Origin: Vanilla planifolia
Taxonomy: Eukaryota; Streptophyta; Magnoliopsida; Asparagales; Orchidaceae
Assembly: GCA_023846275.1 (NCBI GenBank)
Contig: CM043865.1
Location: 33,556,412 to 33,620,411 of the forward strand
Reading direction: 5' to 3'
DNA length: 64,000 bases
How positions within the stretch are numbered: position 1 is the stretch's first letter; every line of letters starts with the position of its first letter. The notes under the pieces were generated by a model. That model was not told the origin of the DNA, did no database searches, and saw only the letters and a program-made list of their open reading frames with translations. Position numbers and translations under genes: made by a program. Shown here one piece after another: positions 25,401-40,400 of this stretch.

Positions 25401-28400
25401 CTTTGATTTACATAGAACGAAGTATTTACATTTGTGTCATTACTATGGATCAATCTCCCTTTGTTTGAAGAAAAATACTTCCCATGGAAAAAATGCTTTT
25501 AAGACTTTTATTATGAAAATAGATCATAACTTGTGGATTTTATTTGAACAACCATATATTACTAATGACCCAATTGAAAGATACAGAAAGTTGAAACAAA
25601 AGAATGCAAGAGAAATGAATTATCTATTGTGCTTGGTCTCAAAACATCAAAATAAAGATGTCATTTAACTACTTGCCTTGAGGTGATGTAGGAATTGGAA
25701 AGTTAAATGAGGATAAATAGATTAAAATCCCTATTGAATACAAGCAAGAGAAATTGAAGAAAAAGAAGAAAGAACATAAAAAGAAAAGAAAAGTGGCTTC
25801 AAATATTTCAGGTGTAAATCATTTGAACAAATGTATGCAACCTATATCTTATTCTGATCACTCTTTTTCTAAATCCTGTGATAAATTATTTGATTGTTTT
25901 GAAGAGTTAACCCAAGAGCATAAAAATTGATTAGTACGTATACTGCTTTTAAAAAAACTTGTGCTAAACATGAACATAGAATAATTGATTTGCAAAGACA
26001 ATGTGATGCACTAAAGAAAGAGAACATTTTAGTAACTGATAAGTTAAGAGATCACAATTCAACAATTACAAACTTACAAAAATCTAATAAAGAAATTAAA
26101 TCTGATTTGTTTGAGCATGCTTCATGCATTGACTCTCTAAAATCAGAAAATGAGATGCTCAAAAGTGAAAATATTGAGTCAAGAAAGAGGTCAGCAAGTT
26201 TCTCCATAATCAATAAAGAACTGGACCAACTTATAATATTGTTTTGTAGTTCTTCTCATGCACATCCTACTGTCATAACTCATTTGCATGAAAAATATAA
26301 AATCAAGAGTTCATATGTTCACAGGCATAATGGAATTATATAACCCCATTCTCAAATCTATTCATCTGTCTCATCATGCTTTATCATATAACCATGTGAA
26401 AGGAAATAATACTAATCTACATGCACCTACTCATTCAAGTGTAACTTCTAAAGTTGCATGCAATTATTTTAGTAAAAATAGACATTGATTATCCCATTAG
26501 GAAATCCATATATTAAAAATGAAATAAATATGAATGGAATCCTCAAAGTACTTATATGACAAATCTTTTCACAAAATATGAATGGAATCCTTATCATTAT
26601 GGATCGACCTCCTTTGTTTGAAAGAAAATATTTCTTTACATGGAAAAATGCTTTTAAAATCGTTACTATGAAAATAGATCATAACATGTAGATGTTATTT
26701 GCACAATCATATCATTAGTAGTGATCCAATTGAAAGATTAGAATGTTGAGACAAATGAATGTAAGAAAAATGAATTATTTATGTCGTGTTTTGTCATAAA
26801 ACATTGGAATAAAGATATAACATTTAACTAATTTTGAGGTGATGTAAGAACTAAAAATGTTATATGACGATAAACAAGTTAAAATCCCTGTTGAAGATAA
26901 GCAAGAGAAATTGAAGAAAAAGAAAAATATAAAAAGAAAAGAAAAGTTGTTTTAAGTATTTCTGATGCAAGTTATTCATATAAAGGTATGCAATCTATAT
27001 CTTCTTCTGATGACTCCTTTTTTGAATCCTATGATGAATTATCTGATTGTTTTAAAGAGTTAGCTCAAGAGCATAAAAAACTTAATAATATATATGCTAC
27101 TCTTACGAAAATATCTGCTAAACATGAACATAAAATAACTGATTTGTAAAGGCAATGTAATACTCTTAAAGAGGAAAACATTTCACTAACTGATAAATTA
27201 AGATATCACATTTCAACAATTACAGACTTGCAAAGTTCTAATAAAGAAACTAAATCTATTTTGTTTGAGCATGTGTCAAACATTGCTTTTCTAAAATCTG
27301 AAAATAAGATAATGATGAAAATGATGAGCTGAAAATGAAGTTAACAAATTTTGGTATAGTTGAGAAAGAATTAGAACAACTGAAAGCAATGTTTTGTACT
27401 TCTTCTCATACACACTCTAATGTTGCACCATATTTGCATGAAAAATATAGAATCAAGAGTACATATATTCACATGCAATAATGGAAATTACTATCCTTGA
27501 AACAAAAGAGATCAATCTATAATGATGGCACATACAAATGATTCATCTTATACAAATAAAAGTAGATTAGGATATTCTCAAAAGAATTTCTTCTCTTGAT
27601 CTAATTCTACTTTGATAACACTTGTTGTAAATGTACACGAGTAATAAACACACAAGTTGCTTATTACTTTCTTACATTTATAATAGTTTTAAACCCTATC
27701 AACTTGAACTTAGGATTGACGCCCTATTTTTGGGTGTTGTTACTTGAATATGATAAAAAAAATGAATTTTCAAGTGTTGAGAAAGCTTTCAGAAGCTCAA
27801 TCAATGCTTAAAGTTCATTATGTGCATGTCAAATGCATGATTTTTAACCCTTTTTCAAATGAAAAGAGTCATTTAAATAAAGCAAGAAATGAATATAAAT
27901 ATATATATATAGACATTCAAGTTTATGATAGTTAGATAAGAACCCAAAAAAAAGGGAAACGGAGATGAATAAGAATTTGAAAGAAATATCTTGAATGAGT
28001 AGAGTTTGAAAGGAAATGTATTGAATGCTCAAAGCAACAAGAAAAATAAGAATTCTGATAAAACTTTGAAGTATAATTTACTTAATGTTAAAAGAAACAA
28101 GGACAAAGTTTTGTGTTGAAAATTGTTGTCATGAAATAACTACTACTACTGTTAATGTTTATGTTCAGCAAATAGAGCTCCGTAATATTATCAAGAAAAT
28201 TTCCAAAATAAATTGGAAGACTTGCTTTAACGTGTGGTTTTATAATTTCTAAAACATTACTTAAGGAATGAGAAGAGAATGTGATTAATTACAATAGAGT
28301 ATCCTCAAGAAGACAAACTGATTATTTTCTTATTAGAATAAGGGGATTTTTAGAAAGTGTAGGCTATTTTAGGAGAATGTTTGATAAAGCCAAATTGATT

Positions 28401-31400
28401 GATGATCTTGGATATCCACCTTACCATTGCAAGATGAAAGACAGGTCAAAACAAGTACTATGATTACATAGTGTAATCTTAATAATGAGAAAAAGATTCC
28501 TTTCAACAATAATGCTTTAAGACAAGATTCTTAGGATAGAGTTGGAAAGCTAATTTAATATGAAATGTTGTTACTACTAGTTGTAATCCAGTAAAAGATA
28601 TGCTTTAAAAATTTAAAGGAAATACAAAATTATAAAAGAGCTTGCAGGTAAAAATGAGTTGTTCAAGAAAAGATTAAACAGAACATTTACAAAATATGAT
28701 AAAATTTTGATAAGAATTGGAAATTTATAATCAAGCACAATGATTGGCCAAAAAAACAGCAAATTAAACAAAGAATGTACCCATTAAAGATTCATATACA
28801 AAAGATAGAAATGAATATATAAGCAAGTATAAACAAGAGAGAATAAAACTAAGCACTAAACAAAATTTTATTGAAGACAATAATCATAAAATAGTCTTTG
28901 ATGAGGATATAAAATATATATGAACAAGTGATTACATAGTCATAAGGTTGGGACAAGATCAATTAACAAAAAATTAGTCAACCAAAAGAAAGAGAATTGT
29001 TTTTTACTGTCAATTATGCCAAATAGCAACAAGAAAAGATTTGAAGAGGAAATATGAAAAGTGCTTGGCCAGGATCTTCTTCCAATAGACGTGTAAAATG
29101 TATAGAAGAAAAATGTATATTTTAACTCAAGAAACTCTTGCCCCATATGAGAAAGCAAAAAATATTTTTTTATATTTTACAAGAAAAAATATCCAAAATT
29201 GATGAATTATAAAATAATTAAGTTAATGAATCATGCTTTTAAACTTTGTGAAGAATTAAGTAGACATTGTGCACAGATTACAATATGAAACCAATGTATT
29301 CTTAAATTAGTTAAGTTGTATGCCAAAAGGCCTACCATTGAGGCTATGTATTTATGAAGAGGTTTCATAAATAAGTTTTAGTCAACAAAGGAGCAACCTA
29401 ACTTACCAAATTCTTACCCGTAGAGAACAAAAGATTTTCTTACTGATTTACAACAAAAAAGAAAATATTCAAAGCTGCAAGAATTATAAAAGAATTAAAT
29501 TAATAAGTCATATTTTAAAACTTTAAAAGGTACACATTGAACATAAATTACAAAACTATGTCCAAATTTAATTTTAAGCAAGAAAAGCTGAACAAAGCGA
29601 CTGTACATGTTTTGAAGATTTCTCATGGAGAATTTTGGCCAAGCAATAAAGACTTTAAAAGAATTGACCAAAAATTTCCTTATTAAAGTTAGACTTGATA
29701 AAGCTATTAAAGATGTAGTTAGTTATGCGATTTTTTTAATAATGACTAGTTCGAAGATTTTTAAGGTATTGAGGAGAAACATGAACTATGAAGAACAATC
29801 CAAAAGAATTATCTTGGAGTTTTGCAAAAAAAATATCTAAATAGTTTGCCAAAAACATAACTAAAATTGAAAGTATTGAATACAAGTTTAATGAGAAGAG
29901 GAATACATACAACATAGAAATAATAATTAATCTTTAATATATGCTCACAATGATGAGAAAATTGATGGGAATGATGCTAATAGGAACCTAGTAGGATAAA
30001 ATAGAGTACTTTTGAGACTTGTGATTAAAATATTTTCCATAGACTATTAAAAAAACAATGTTATATGAGCATGGATGTCATTATATGAAAATACAAGCAT
30101 ATCAATAGAATAAGCATTAAAAGATCTAGATGTTAAAATTGACAAATGAATATAATAGAAAGTATATAATTAATTAAATGAATATATGAGGCGTTTGTCG
30201 TAGAATCAATTGAGGATGAGCTAAGGGAGAACTAGATTAGATGTTCAAGAAAATAGTAAATGTAGATTAACTAATGCTCCAATAAAAAGAAGAAAACATA
30301 ATACTCTCACAACTAGGTCAGAAGGAAATAAAAAAAGATACATCAAGAAATAATTAGAAAGAACTTGATAAGATTTATATATTATAAAGAGATGCTAATG
30401 ACATCATAGAATTCAAGTAAGCCTACACACTTAACAAGATAAATACTTATCGTTATAATTGTTTAAGATATTAATACTATGTCATTAATCATGTTAATTA
30501 TTATAAGATGACAAAAGGTGTAAAGATATTTTTTGCTTTAATAATCACATATTAGCTTTATAATTTGTCCATCAAAAGATACGTTGACATCTTAAGATCA
30601 TGATCTTATATATAAAACTCATGAATATTCCTTAATTTTTTGATTTGAACCTATTCATCTTTATATCCTTTCGTATAAAATCCTAATTAGAATCATTTCT
30701 AACTCTAGGAATCACTCATTTCCCTTTTAAATAATTGGATCATTAGCTTATCAAAAAATAATTTGGTTCTTTAGCATTTGTCATGCACAAATAGTGAAGA
30801 GAAAAAGAATGACTTTGCTAGTCCTAGAGTATAACATGACCTCCATACGAACTATGTTGATGAAGACATAAAATATAATTTAGTCATGCCCACACTCGTG
30901 TCAAATTCCTGCTCCTTATTTCTGAAGGACATCACCGAGATGTTATGTCCTGAGATTCCCCCTGATCTATATCAATTTCAAATTTAAAACGATTCCCTTC
31001 TCTAATAATATGTTATACTAGTCATTGAATTGCCATTATTCATTGAACATTACATTATTTACCTTGATAATATTGCATTGAACTTCATCCTATAAATGGT
31101 AGAAAATAATTATCAATATTATATCTAACAAAATAAAATGATACAACTTTAGCATCATGCTTATCCTTATGCAATGCATTTATACTATACATACAAAAGC
31201 ATCCAAGGAGGCCTAAGTGATCTAGACTTTCTTATTCATTCATTCTCATTCAAATAATTTGAAGTTCAATAATGCAGAGAGCCCCTTATTGCGAAAGTAT
31301 GTTGCTACCTTAGCAACGTTTATCCAAAATGATTTGGGCAATTTAACATGTAATATGAAACCCTTAGCACCCTATTTCAACTTTTTTCATAAACTTAGAC

Positions 31401-34400
31401 ACTTTGTTTTGCAATAACCCATTGGAACTTTTTTTATCATCCAAGATCCATGACCACCATTATATTGAAAGAAATCATTGCTTTCATTGTTCCCACCATA
31501 GTCCAACCATATACTTTATGGCATGTCTTTGTTTCCATCTCTGTTTTTCACTCCTTAAAAGAATTCGAATTCAATCCACTTGTGCCTGAAGTAGTGTTAG
31601 AACTTCGTAGTGGAGTCGTTAAAAGGTAACATAATATAAGGACCTCCAAGTGATGGTACTGAGGCAAGTCCCCACTCGTGCATATAAATAAGATTTAGCT
31701 TGCATGGACATAATTCCCTACATATTTTAGAGAAATTGGCATCTTATTTCCTAAGGGTACGATCCTTGCATACAAAAATGTATATGAACTTCAAATTTAG
31801 TATGTAGCCTTTTTATACCTTAATCTCCATGCTTTTTCGTTCATATGTTCAATTGGTTGTGCAACAAAATGAGGATCTCCAATAAAACTCATTGAAGATG
31901 AAACGATCATTTTTCTATGATTATCTTCCACATACAGAATTCTATTTTTGGAACTACAGACAATCACTAATACACCCTTGATTGTCTTCCATTTAATGTA
32001 CATTTTGCAACATAGACTTTTTATTGTTTCACATGATATTCAAGAATTCACCATCAACTAGATACACATTGAATTATTTCCTATCACAAAGCTCTCATTA
32101 ACTCTCAGCATGGAATGAAGTGGAACAATGTGCCTAAACAAAAAAATCCATGGCTCAATCGAGTTGTCAATATTTAGTATCAAAGCATCTCCTATGATCT
32201 CAAGTTTACATTTATAAACTTCTTGTTATAATTATAATTAACTCCCTTCTTTGGAACTTTATAATCTCTCTTTAGATATCTCTTCTTATCACAATTTCAA
32301 CATACTCCTTTGATGTAAAGCACTATGCCCTTAAATGTCAACTAGGCTATGCTCACATTAACCAATAAGCCCTTTATCTTCTATACTCAAGATAGAGCTG
32401 GATAATATTTTTTAACAACTATCTTTTCTAAGAATCAGATCCTAAACCTCCTAGTTTCAACTTTTTGTGATCAAATTCACACATTTCATTAATAATTGCA
32501 TTCCAATTATTACATAGAGTTGACAAAATTATTAGATCTTTGTCCTTAAAATTAATTTCCATCCAACTTAATTGTATACTTTTCACTCAGTGTGATTTTT
32601 GACAAAAGAATCATTGGTCATCATCAAATTGAACAATCTTCATATCAAATGAACTTTGTTTGAGGTTGAAGGCTTCTTGTACATACAAAGTGCTTTCATC
32701 AAACTCTTCATTGGCTTTACTTAGGAAACATTGAAAGTCATGCTCCTTGCAATAATAAATTGTACCACCCCCAATCTGCGTTTACCAAGAGTATTCTTAC
32801 CTCCTTGGTTTATGACCTCGACATGTTGTCCATGAAATGGATAGTACAGCTTTTGATTGAGCCAATCCAACAACAATTTACAAAACCAAAAATCCATATG
32901 CTCAAACATATCAATCCTCACATTTCCATCTTCCATTTCAGCTCTATGCACTAAACAAGCTAAAACAAAACTTGCAAACAAAATATGTCCAAAATCAATT
33001 GTCTTTTGCATCATCAAAAACTACAAAGGTCTACACTAAACTTGGCTTTGATTCCAATTCTTAGAAAGACAAAATTACAGACAAACTCTTACAAATAGTC
33101 GTTGAGATGCATCTCTCACATTTGATTACCCAAACTTATAGTACATCCAAATACATACAAGAAGTTTAGAACTTGAAAAGAAACCCAAACTACCAAAAAA
33201 CTAGTTGCACCTCAAAAATTTTTACTAAAACTTGAATAGAAATTAGAAGCTACTCTCTCAACTTCCCTTTATTATGGGCACACTCATAGTAACTTCAAAG
33301 GAGGAAGAAAGATCTACAACAACATCCTAAAGCACAATGCATAGAGTTCTCATCTTCACGGTGTCCAGAGATTAACACTTTTCAAAGTCATTCTTCTAGT
33401 TCTTGTGTTCACTGACAAGTTGCACTCCATTACTCTGCATGTCTGCACCATATTCCCTTGTTAGCTTGATCTTCATAAACTTTGTCAATTTGGTTTCTTA
33501 GCAGTATTCCTTTTTTTTCAATATCAACATTTGTAAATTTATGCTCTTTTGAATAAACCCATAGTGCTACTTGTTACCCATCAAGTAAAATGGATTGCCT
33601 AAATGCATTTGTAGCTTTTAGCTTTCTGACAATTATTACGAATTTCCACATTGATAACAAGTTCCACACCTTAACGCTGTAATTCGAAGCATCACAAATG
33701 TCATGTGATGACCACCCAAGATATCAAACTATTGTTCAATCAAGCCTATAAGACTATTCATTCTTATACCTTTCCACTTAAAAACCAACTAAAAACTACT
33801 CTTTCCATCAATAATTTTGCATCAAGGGCATTACTTCATGGCCAATGCAACGCATGACCTATCCAAAAGCTTTAATGAAAGTATAGTTCTCAAAGAAGAA
33901 CCTCCACATAAGATGAACTTGTGTACTTTCATTTTAATTAGGAGGAATTTTTACAAGCTACAGAATACATATAAAAAAAAGGCATTGCCAGACAAACTAG
34001 GTAGTTCCATAAATAATTTTTAACAATTGCAATATTAAAATCCTCAAAAACACAATTCAAATTATTTAATCTTTGTATCATGATCTGTTCCAGAAAACTT
34101 CTAGTTAATCAACTTCATCAACTGTAGTACATAAGCACAACTATTCCATCTCAAAGAAGATGTATTACCGCTCATCCATAGCAGAAAAGCAGCTGCACAA
34201 ATCAGTGCAAATAAACTAGAAACAATGTAACATGTAAAAGTGAAGAGAGAATATTTAGAGCTATTTTATTGATAATCGGGTAAATTAGAAGTCCAAAAAA
34301 AATCATAACCGGCAAAAAGAACCAGCGTCTCCACAAATGAAAAGCCTAAATCCACTTATGCTTAAGACAAATCGAACTATTTAATGCAGTAAACTTAGTA

Positions 34401-37400
34401 TAAAGTAAATTCTTCATAAAATAAAGCATGTAGCACACCTATGCTATGAATAACATAAATCAACTGGACGTTATGAAAAAGGGAAAAACCTGTTTGTAGC
34501 ACTAGCTATTTTGTCCCGAATCCCTTTCTGTATAATTGATGTATGCTCTACAACTTTGGTTCCACCTAACATAAACGAAGCTCCGGCAGTTGTTGTGCCA
34601 AGTCTTTCTGCAAGAAATGACATAATCCACTCCCTAAGAACCACTAGAACTGATCGGAGAAGACGGAGCCGTAGATGTTGCGAAGGCACAATAGCTCCAT
34701 TAGAAAGTAGCTGATCATAAACAGCTAAAACTGGTTCAGGCCTGCCTCGACAAGCGGCAAGAAGTGCTCTAGCAATTTCCTCATCTCCAACTGCTTCTAC
34801 ATTAGAGGAAAGCCGTTCCTACCAAATAATTTTTCAGTTAAGATGGCATCTCTTGGTAAAGAAATGTAAGACATCAATTAGATAAGGAGACTAAGCAGTA
34901 AAAATTGTTGTCATGCAATCTAGAAATAATCGGTCCAAAAGACCCTGACAAAAAAGTGAGATAAGATACAAAACAAAAGGGTGAACCAAAACAAAATGCT
35001 TGCACAGTGCTTATCTAGAGTGAGTTTTACCAATGCAGCTTTCTCAAGATGTAGACATAACGTGTCCATTGGTACGAATGATCCATCACCAGGATAAAGG
35101 TTGGACCCCACCCTTTTCAATACAGAGCAAGCTTCACTAATTCCACCTCTTGAAAGAGCCTGGTCAACAAGCCTGGCCCAAGTTTCTCTAACAATTTGAC
35201 TGTCCGCATCACCAGAATAATTTGCAAAGTTGAGCATTTCCAGGCATATCTAAGAAAATTCAAATTACAAATCATAAAAGCATGAAAAAAAACACAAAAA
35301 TGCACATAGTTTACTTGTGGCATAATGTGCTAAACTCAAAAATGAATAATTAAAATTCTAGAAGAAATTAAGAGTAGCATAACAGCTGCAAAACCATAAA
35401 CTGATCACAGTGGCATTTAGATGAAATAGGATGAGAAATCACATGCCAAAATAAAGAAAGTGGATTAATGATAATAATATATGTTATGAAATGATGTCTT
35501 GTACCAGGAAGGTCTAATACAGAGGCTATAAAAGTCTTGAAAGATTTAGTAGAGAAACATAAGTGGAGAATAGACCATCCTTGGTTCATTTCTGTTGATT
35601 AAAGGAAAGAATAGGAATTCCTCTCATGAGAAGAGCTTAAAATGGTTTCTAAAAAACTTACATTACCTGGGTTGAAATCCAGCCATGTACAATAGAGCAA
35701 TCGTACGTATGAAAAAAGGGGAATTGGCCAAGTTTTTGCTTACTACATTCAGACTACATCAATAGTTGGCATTAGCCCTTGACCTTACCTTTTAGAGAAA
35801 GGCATCTACGATACAATAGTCATGTGTGCAAAAAGGGTAATTGGCCAAGGGTTTACCTAGAATATTTGGACTACTTCAGAGGTTGGCATTAAATCCCCAA
35901 TTGTTTCAGTTATGGATGTTTTTAATGGTCCCACTCAAGAATGAGGTATGAAATTGTTTTTTTTTCTGGGTCTCTACTCTCTACCAATGTTTGAAGCAGT
36001 GCAACCAGCAATATGCTCGTCTGCCCAAGAGAACTTTGTTTCCAACCATAATAACAAGAATTTAGGTAAAACTCATGCCTTGTATTTTGTACCTCTGACT
36101 AAAACCCCTCAGTATAAGATATGAATTTAACTACTTGCACAAAAACTACTTTGTCTGAAGGTGCTTACCTCCCAAAGTTGAAAAGGTACAGCATAATCAT
36201 TGTATAACTGGGTGATACTCATCAGATTCAGCTCCAGTTCCTTAACCTTATCTCTAGCAGCCTTTGCAGTATTGGCATCATAGACTAGGTTTCCATGTGG
36301 AAATGGTTCATTTGAATTTGAATCGATGGTCGCCTGAAAACTTTCAAATTTAAGAGCAACAGATTCCAGCTCCTCTTTAACTCTTATTTGAAATCTAAGT
36401 ACAGCAAGTTTTGCTTCAAGCATATCCAACAAACCATCATCAAAAGAATTTTTTGCTGAAGCTGATGAAGTGCTAGCACTGCTTGCACTTTTTGCCTGCA
36501 GAACTGCATTGCTCAAATACTGGCGCCTGGTTTAAGCACAAAATCACAAATATATACATCATTAAATGCTATAGTTTACAAGAATGATACTAGAGTATAA
36601 ATTATATGATTGCATATACAATAGGAAATGCACAGGAAACGGTACACAAACCTTTGCTCCAATGTAGGACTCTCTGCAGCATCTGTGCGATGTCTTTCAG
36701 ATAACCTGTAAAGCACATGAGCAGCATGAAAGTGCTGCCTCTTCATAACATAGTATCTTGCAAGAAGATCAAGAAATTTGATTTGACTAGAAGGAATAGG
36801 CGCTTCCAAATCTCTTGGCATAGAAGTTGGCGCTACTGTACCACTAACTTGAATCTAAGGAATAAATAAGGAACTTCAAAATAAGATATCATGTAAACGT
36901 CCTTACAATTTCACCAAAAAGCACCAATAAATAAGATTACAAAAATTAAAATGAAAAGTCTCCGGAAATGATAGGAAACTGGAAAATTAATAAGTTATTT
37001 GAGGATATAGTTTTAGTAACATCACCAATAAATAAAATAACAACTCAACATCGAATAAAAAATTGAAAATAATTAGCAATATATTCTCAGCGTCAACCAC
37101 TTATCCAATGTTGCATGAAATGATGCATATGTCCAAAGAAGTCCAATTTTTGTTGGATTATCAATAATGAAATGCATGGAGTTTATTCAAGTTGTATGCA
37201 CCTATGAATGCAAGAGCTATTTAATTAACATTCTTTAGCACAGTCAACTTTGACTAAGCAGGATTGCATTCAGTTGGATTTTTTTAGCTTATACTATAAA
37301 ATTCAAGCATCAATAAAATGAGCAAGATAAACAGGTCCAGAATTAGAGGAAAGATTTCAAAACAAGTGAAAGACTACAAACCCCTTGTGGTTTTCGGCCA

Positions 37401-40400
37401 GCACTCTGCAGAAATGAAACCAAATCGGAACCCCCATACTCCAACAACTCATTCTCAAGGCCAAGTTCTATTAATGTTCTGTACAAATACTCATGAAAAG
37501 CTGTATCCGGCCACTGAACACTAAGTTGAATGATCTGGCGAATGTAAGTGTCACGAGAAGCTTGATCAAGCACATTTCCAGGACTAGAAACTTTACCAGC
37601 TTCTCCAGTCAGAGAGTGAACAGCAGCCATGATGATCTCATAGCACTGCTCTCTCTGAACAAGTGCATTAGCACGTCTATCGGGATCTATTTTACTATTG
37701 AAAGCATCTCCATTTGGATCAAGCGCTTGAGCTTTCTGCAATGATAAGCGTACCACTGCTTCATAGAATCTACAACACATGAACATTGGAAATATTATCA
37801 TCTATTTGTCAAAAAGATTGGATGTTCTGCAGCGATCAACAACACATACTACTCCCAAGCACAAAATGCTCAATACCTTAAATCTTCAAATCGCTTACAT
37901 ACGGCTCTTAAATCTGCAGATTCTGGAACTTTCGTTAGATGATTGAAAGCAGCTCTTGCAAGATTTTCCCTCTCGTCAGTCATGTAAGTCATTGAGGCTC
38001 TTTCAAGACACTCCACCGCAAGGAAGTATTTGTAGTCAGATTCATTGAAGTAACTAGGACAACCTTCCCTTAGTTTTGCACTAATTTCATCGACCGTACC
38101 CCTGCCATCAGGACCAATATAGTACTGCAGAAATATAGAGCGAGTAAGGTCATGCCCAAGCATAAGTAACAGCACATTCAGGAACAAGAATGCAACTAAA
38201 GCATCACATAAAATAATGGAAAACCAAGGCATGGTTATGACTATGTCCTTTTTTCACTAATCAAGATACGAATATTTCATACACCAAAATAAACAGCGCA
38301 AAATGGCTCCAGCTTCAGAAGGCTCCAAATTGATGTAATACCTCCACAAGTCCTGATATCAATTGCATAGCAAGCTGGTCACCCTCCTCTGAACATACCA
38401 ACTGGTTGAATGTTAACTGGAGCAACTTCTGGCGAACATTGCTATCAATGTTCTGAACCAGACGTGTTACATGATGCTGAGATATAAGCTGAAGTAAGAA
38501 AAGAGCTTCACTGGATCTCCTAAGCAACCTTCTAAGACATTCCATTGCCCTCACCTATTTGAAAAATAAAGATGTAGCATGAAAACTCCTTGCATTTGCA
38601 AATTCTGAAAAAAGGAAAGCTTTATACCTCCATTGCAGCAAGTTCTGTATTAGAATATAAGAGCCTCTGTTTTTTATTAGTAGAGATTTCCCCAGAACCA
38701 GCATTCCTAGAAGATTGACCAAAGAGATTCCTCCCTTCAATTTGACTGCTAGATCCAACATCAGGACGAGTTCCATATAGGATTGAACCAGTGAAATCAC
38801 CTCGGCCAGCTATAAAACCATAAAGCCCCCTCCTTTTGTTCCTTCTAGACCGCAAAAATTGCTCTAAAGAGCGAATCTTACTTTCTGTAACCTGCATTGC
38901 ACTACTAGGAATCCTACAACAGATGACCCCATCTTCCCTTGGGGCAATCATGATGGGTAGTTCCCAGATGGGAAAGAGCAACCTGGATGCACATAAACAA
39001 AGACCTTCATGTGCACCAGAAAATAAAGGCTCTGCCTCCTGAACCACTTGCCCCATGCTAAAACCTCCAGCTGGAGCCCTGGTACTGGTTAAAGAAACAT
39101 TATTGTCAAGCTGGGGCATACCAACAATGCTTGGATCTTCAAATGTTTCAGCTGCCTTCTCTGCAACTGAATTGCTGATCAAATTCTCTTCAGCATAAAT
39201 AATCCTTGCTGCCAGCATCAAGCACATGGCTGCAGACTCTCCAGCTCCAAACCGAGTGAAGAATTCATCAATTTGTGATCTAGGAGCATTTGACTCAAAA
39301 AGCTTTCTCAGAATATCCACAGGCCTGTTAAAAGCAATCTCCATTAAACCCATAGTGCTAAAAACAATCATCTTTCTCCTTGGTAAAATGTGCTGGATTG
39401 AGAGGTCTCCCCTAGCCCAAAGTTTCACAGATGCCTTTTCACAAGATTCTCTCAATCCAGCAAAAGTCTCTAAGTCAGAGTACAAAGACTGTACTATAAG
39501 TGCAATATCCTGCGGAGGTAAAACATCAGCCACACACAACATTCGACCCTCTACTGGCACGGATGAAACTAGCTCGCGCAATGCACGAGAACTTCTAGAA
39601 GAAATTCCGAAGTTGCTAGGCAGAGATGACTGTGTGGCGGAATCCCGATTCACAATCAGAAGAGAAGATGTAGCTGTAGCTGATGAATCTGAGAGAATAA
39701 GCATCCCTGTAGAATAGAATGCTGCTTCAACCTTCAAGGCAAGATCCTCAGATTGTGCTCTATTAGCAGCAGACATGGCACCAAAAGTAAGTCCACCACC
39801 AACCCCCAAAGGAGGTGAAGGCCTTGTTGCAATAACCTTTAGACAAGATGGTCTTTGACCAACATTGCCAAGACCTGTTAAGCCAACAGAAGTATTGTTC
39901 ACACCTGAACGGGAAGTGGAAATGTATAATCTTCTCCCATCAGATAGAAAAGCCATGACATGCAGCCACTTCGATTCCAGAGTTGACAACGGTGCAATTG
40001 AAACAATCGATGGTTTTGCAGCTCGACCAATTGCCCTTGATCCAGCACGTCTAACGCCATATTGCGGTTCACGTGGATCAATTAAATTCCTTTCTTCAGC
40101 AATTTTTTTAAGTGGACCACTACCATCTACTCCCAGATCAAAAACCAGCAGTTTCATTCCCTCCGTTCTTGCATAAATAATATACCTTTCATTATCAACA
40201 ACCATGTCAACAATTGGATCAACAGTTCCAAATTTTAGGGCATTTGGTAAGATCCACCTGCACGCTTTGAACACTGGTTTTAAAGATTAATGTTTCATAA
40301 TTACATTGTCTAAGAGATAATTATCAGACAACCCGTACCTTGAGACAAGAGTCCCAAAACCAGTTGTGAGGCAGACCTTACGACAACGCTTGCGCCATCC

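Noticed and set aside
38836-40176. Plus-strand frames opposite NUP155 exon 5
   Set aside because: They are shadows of the long coding exon and have no independent support.
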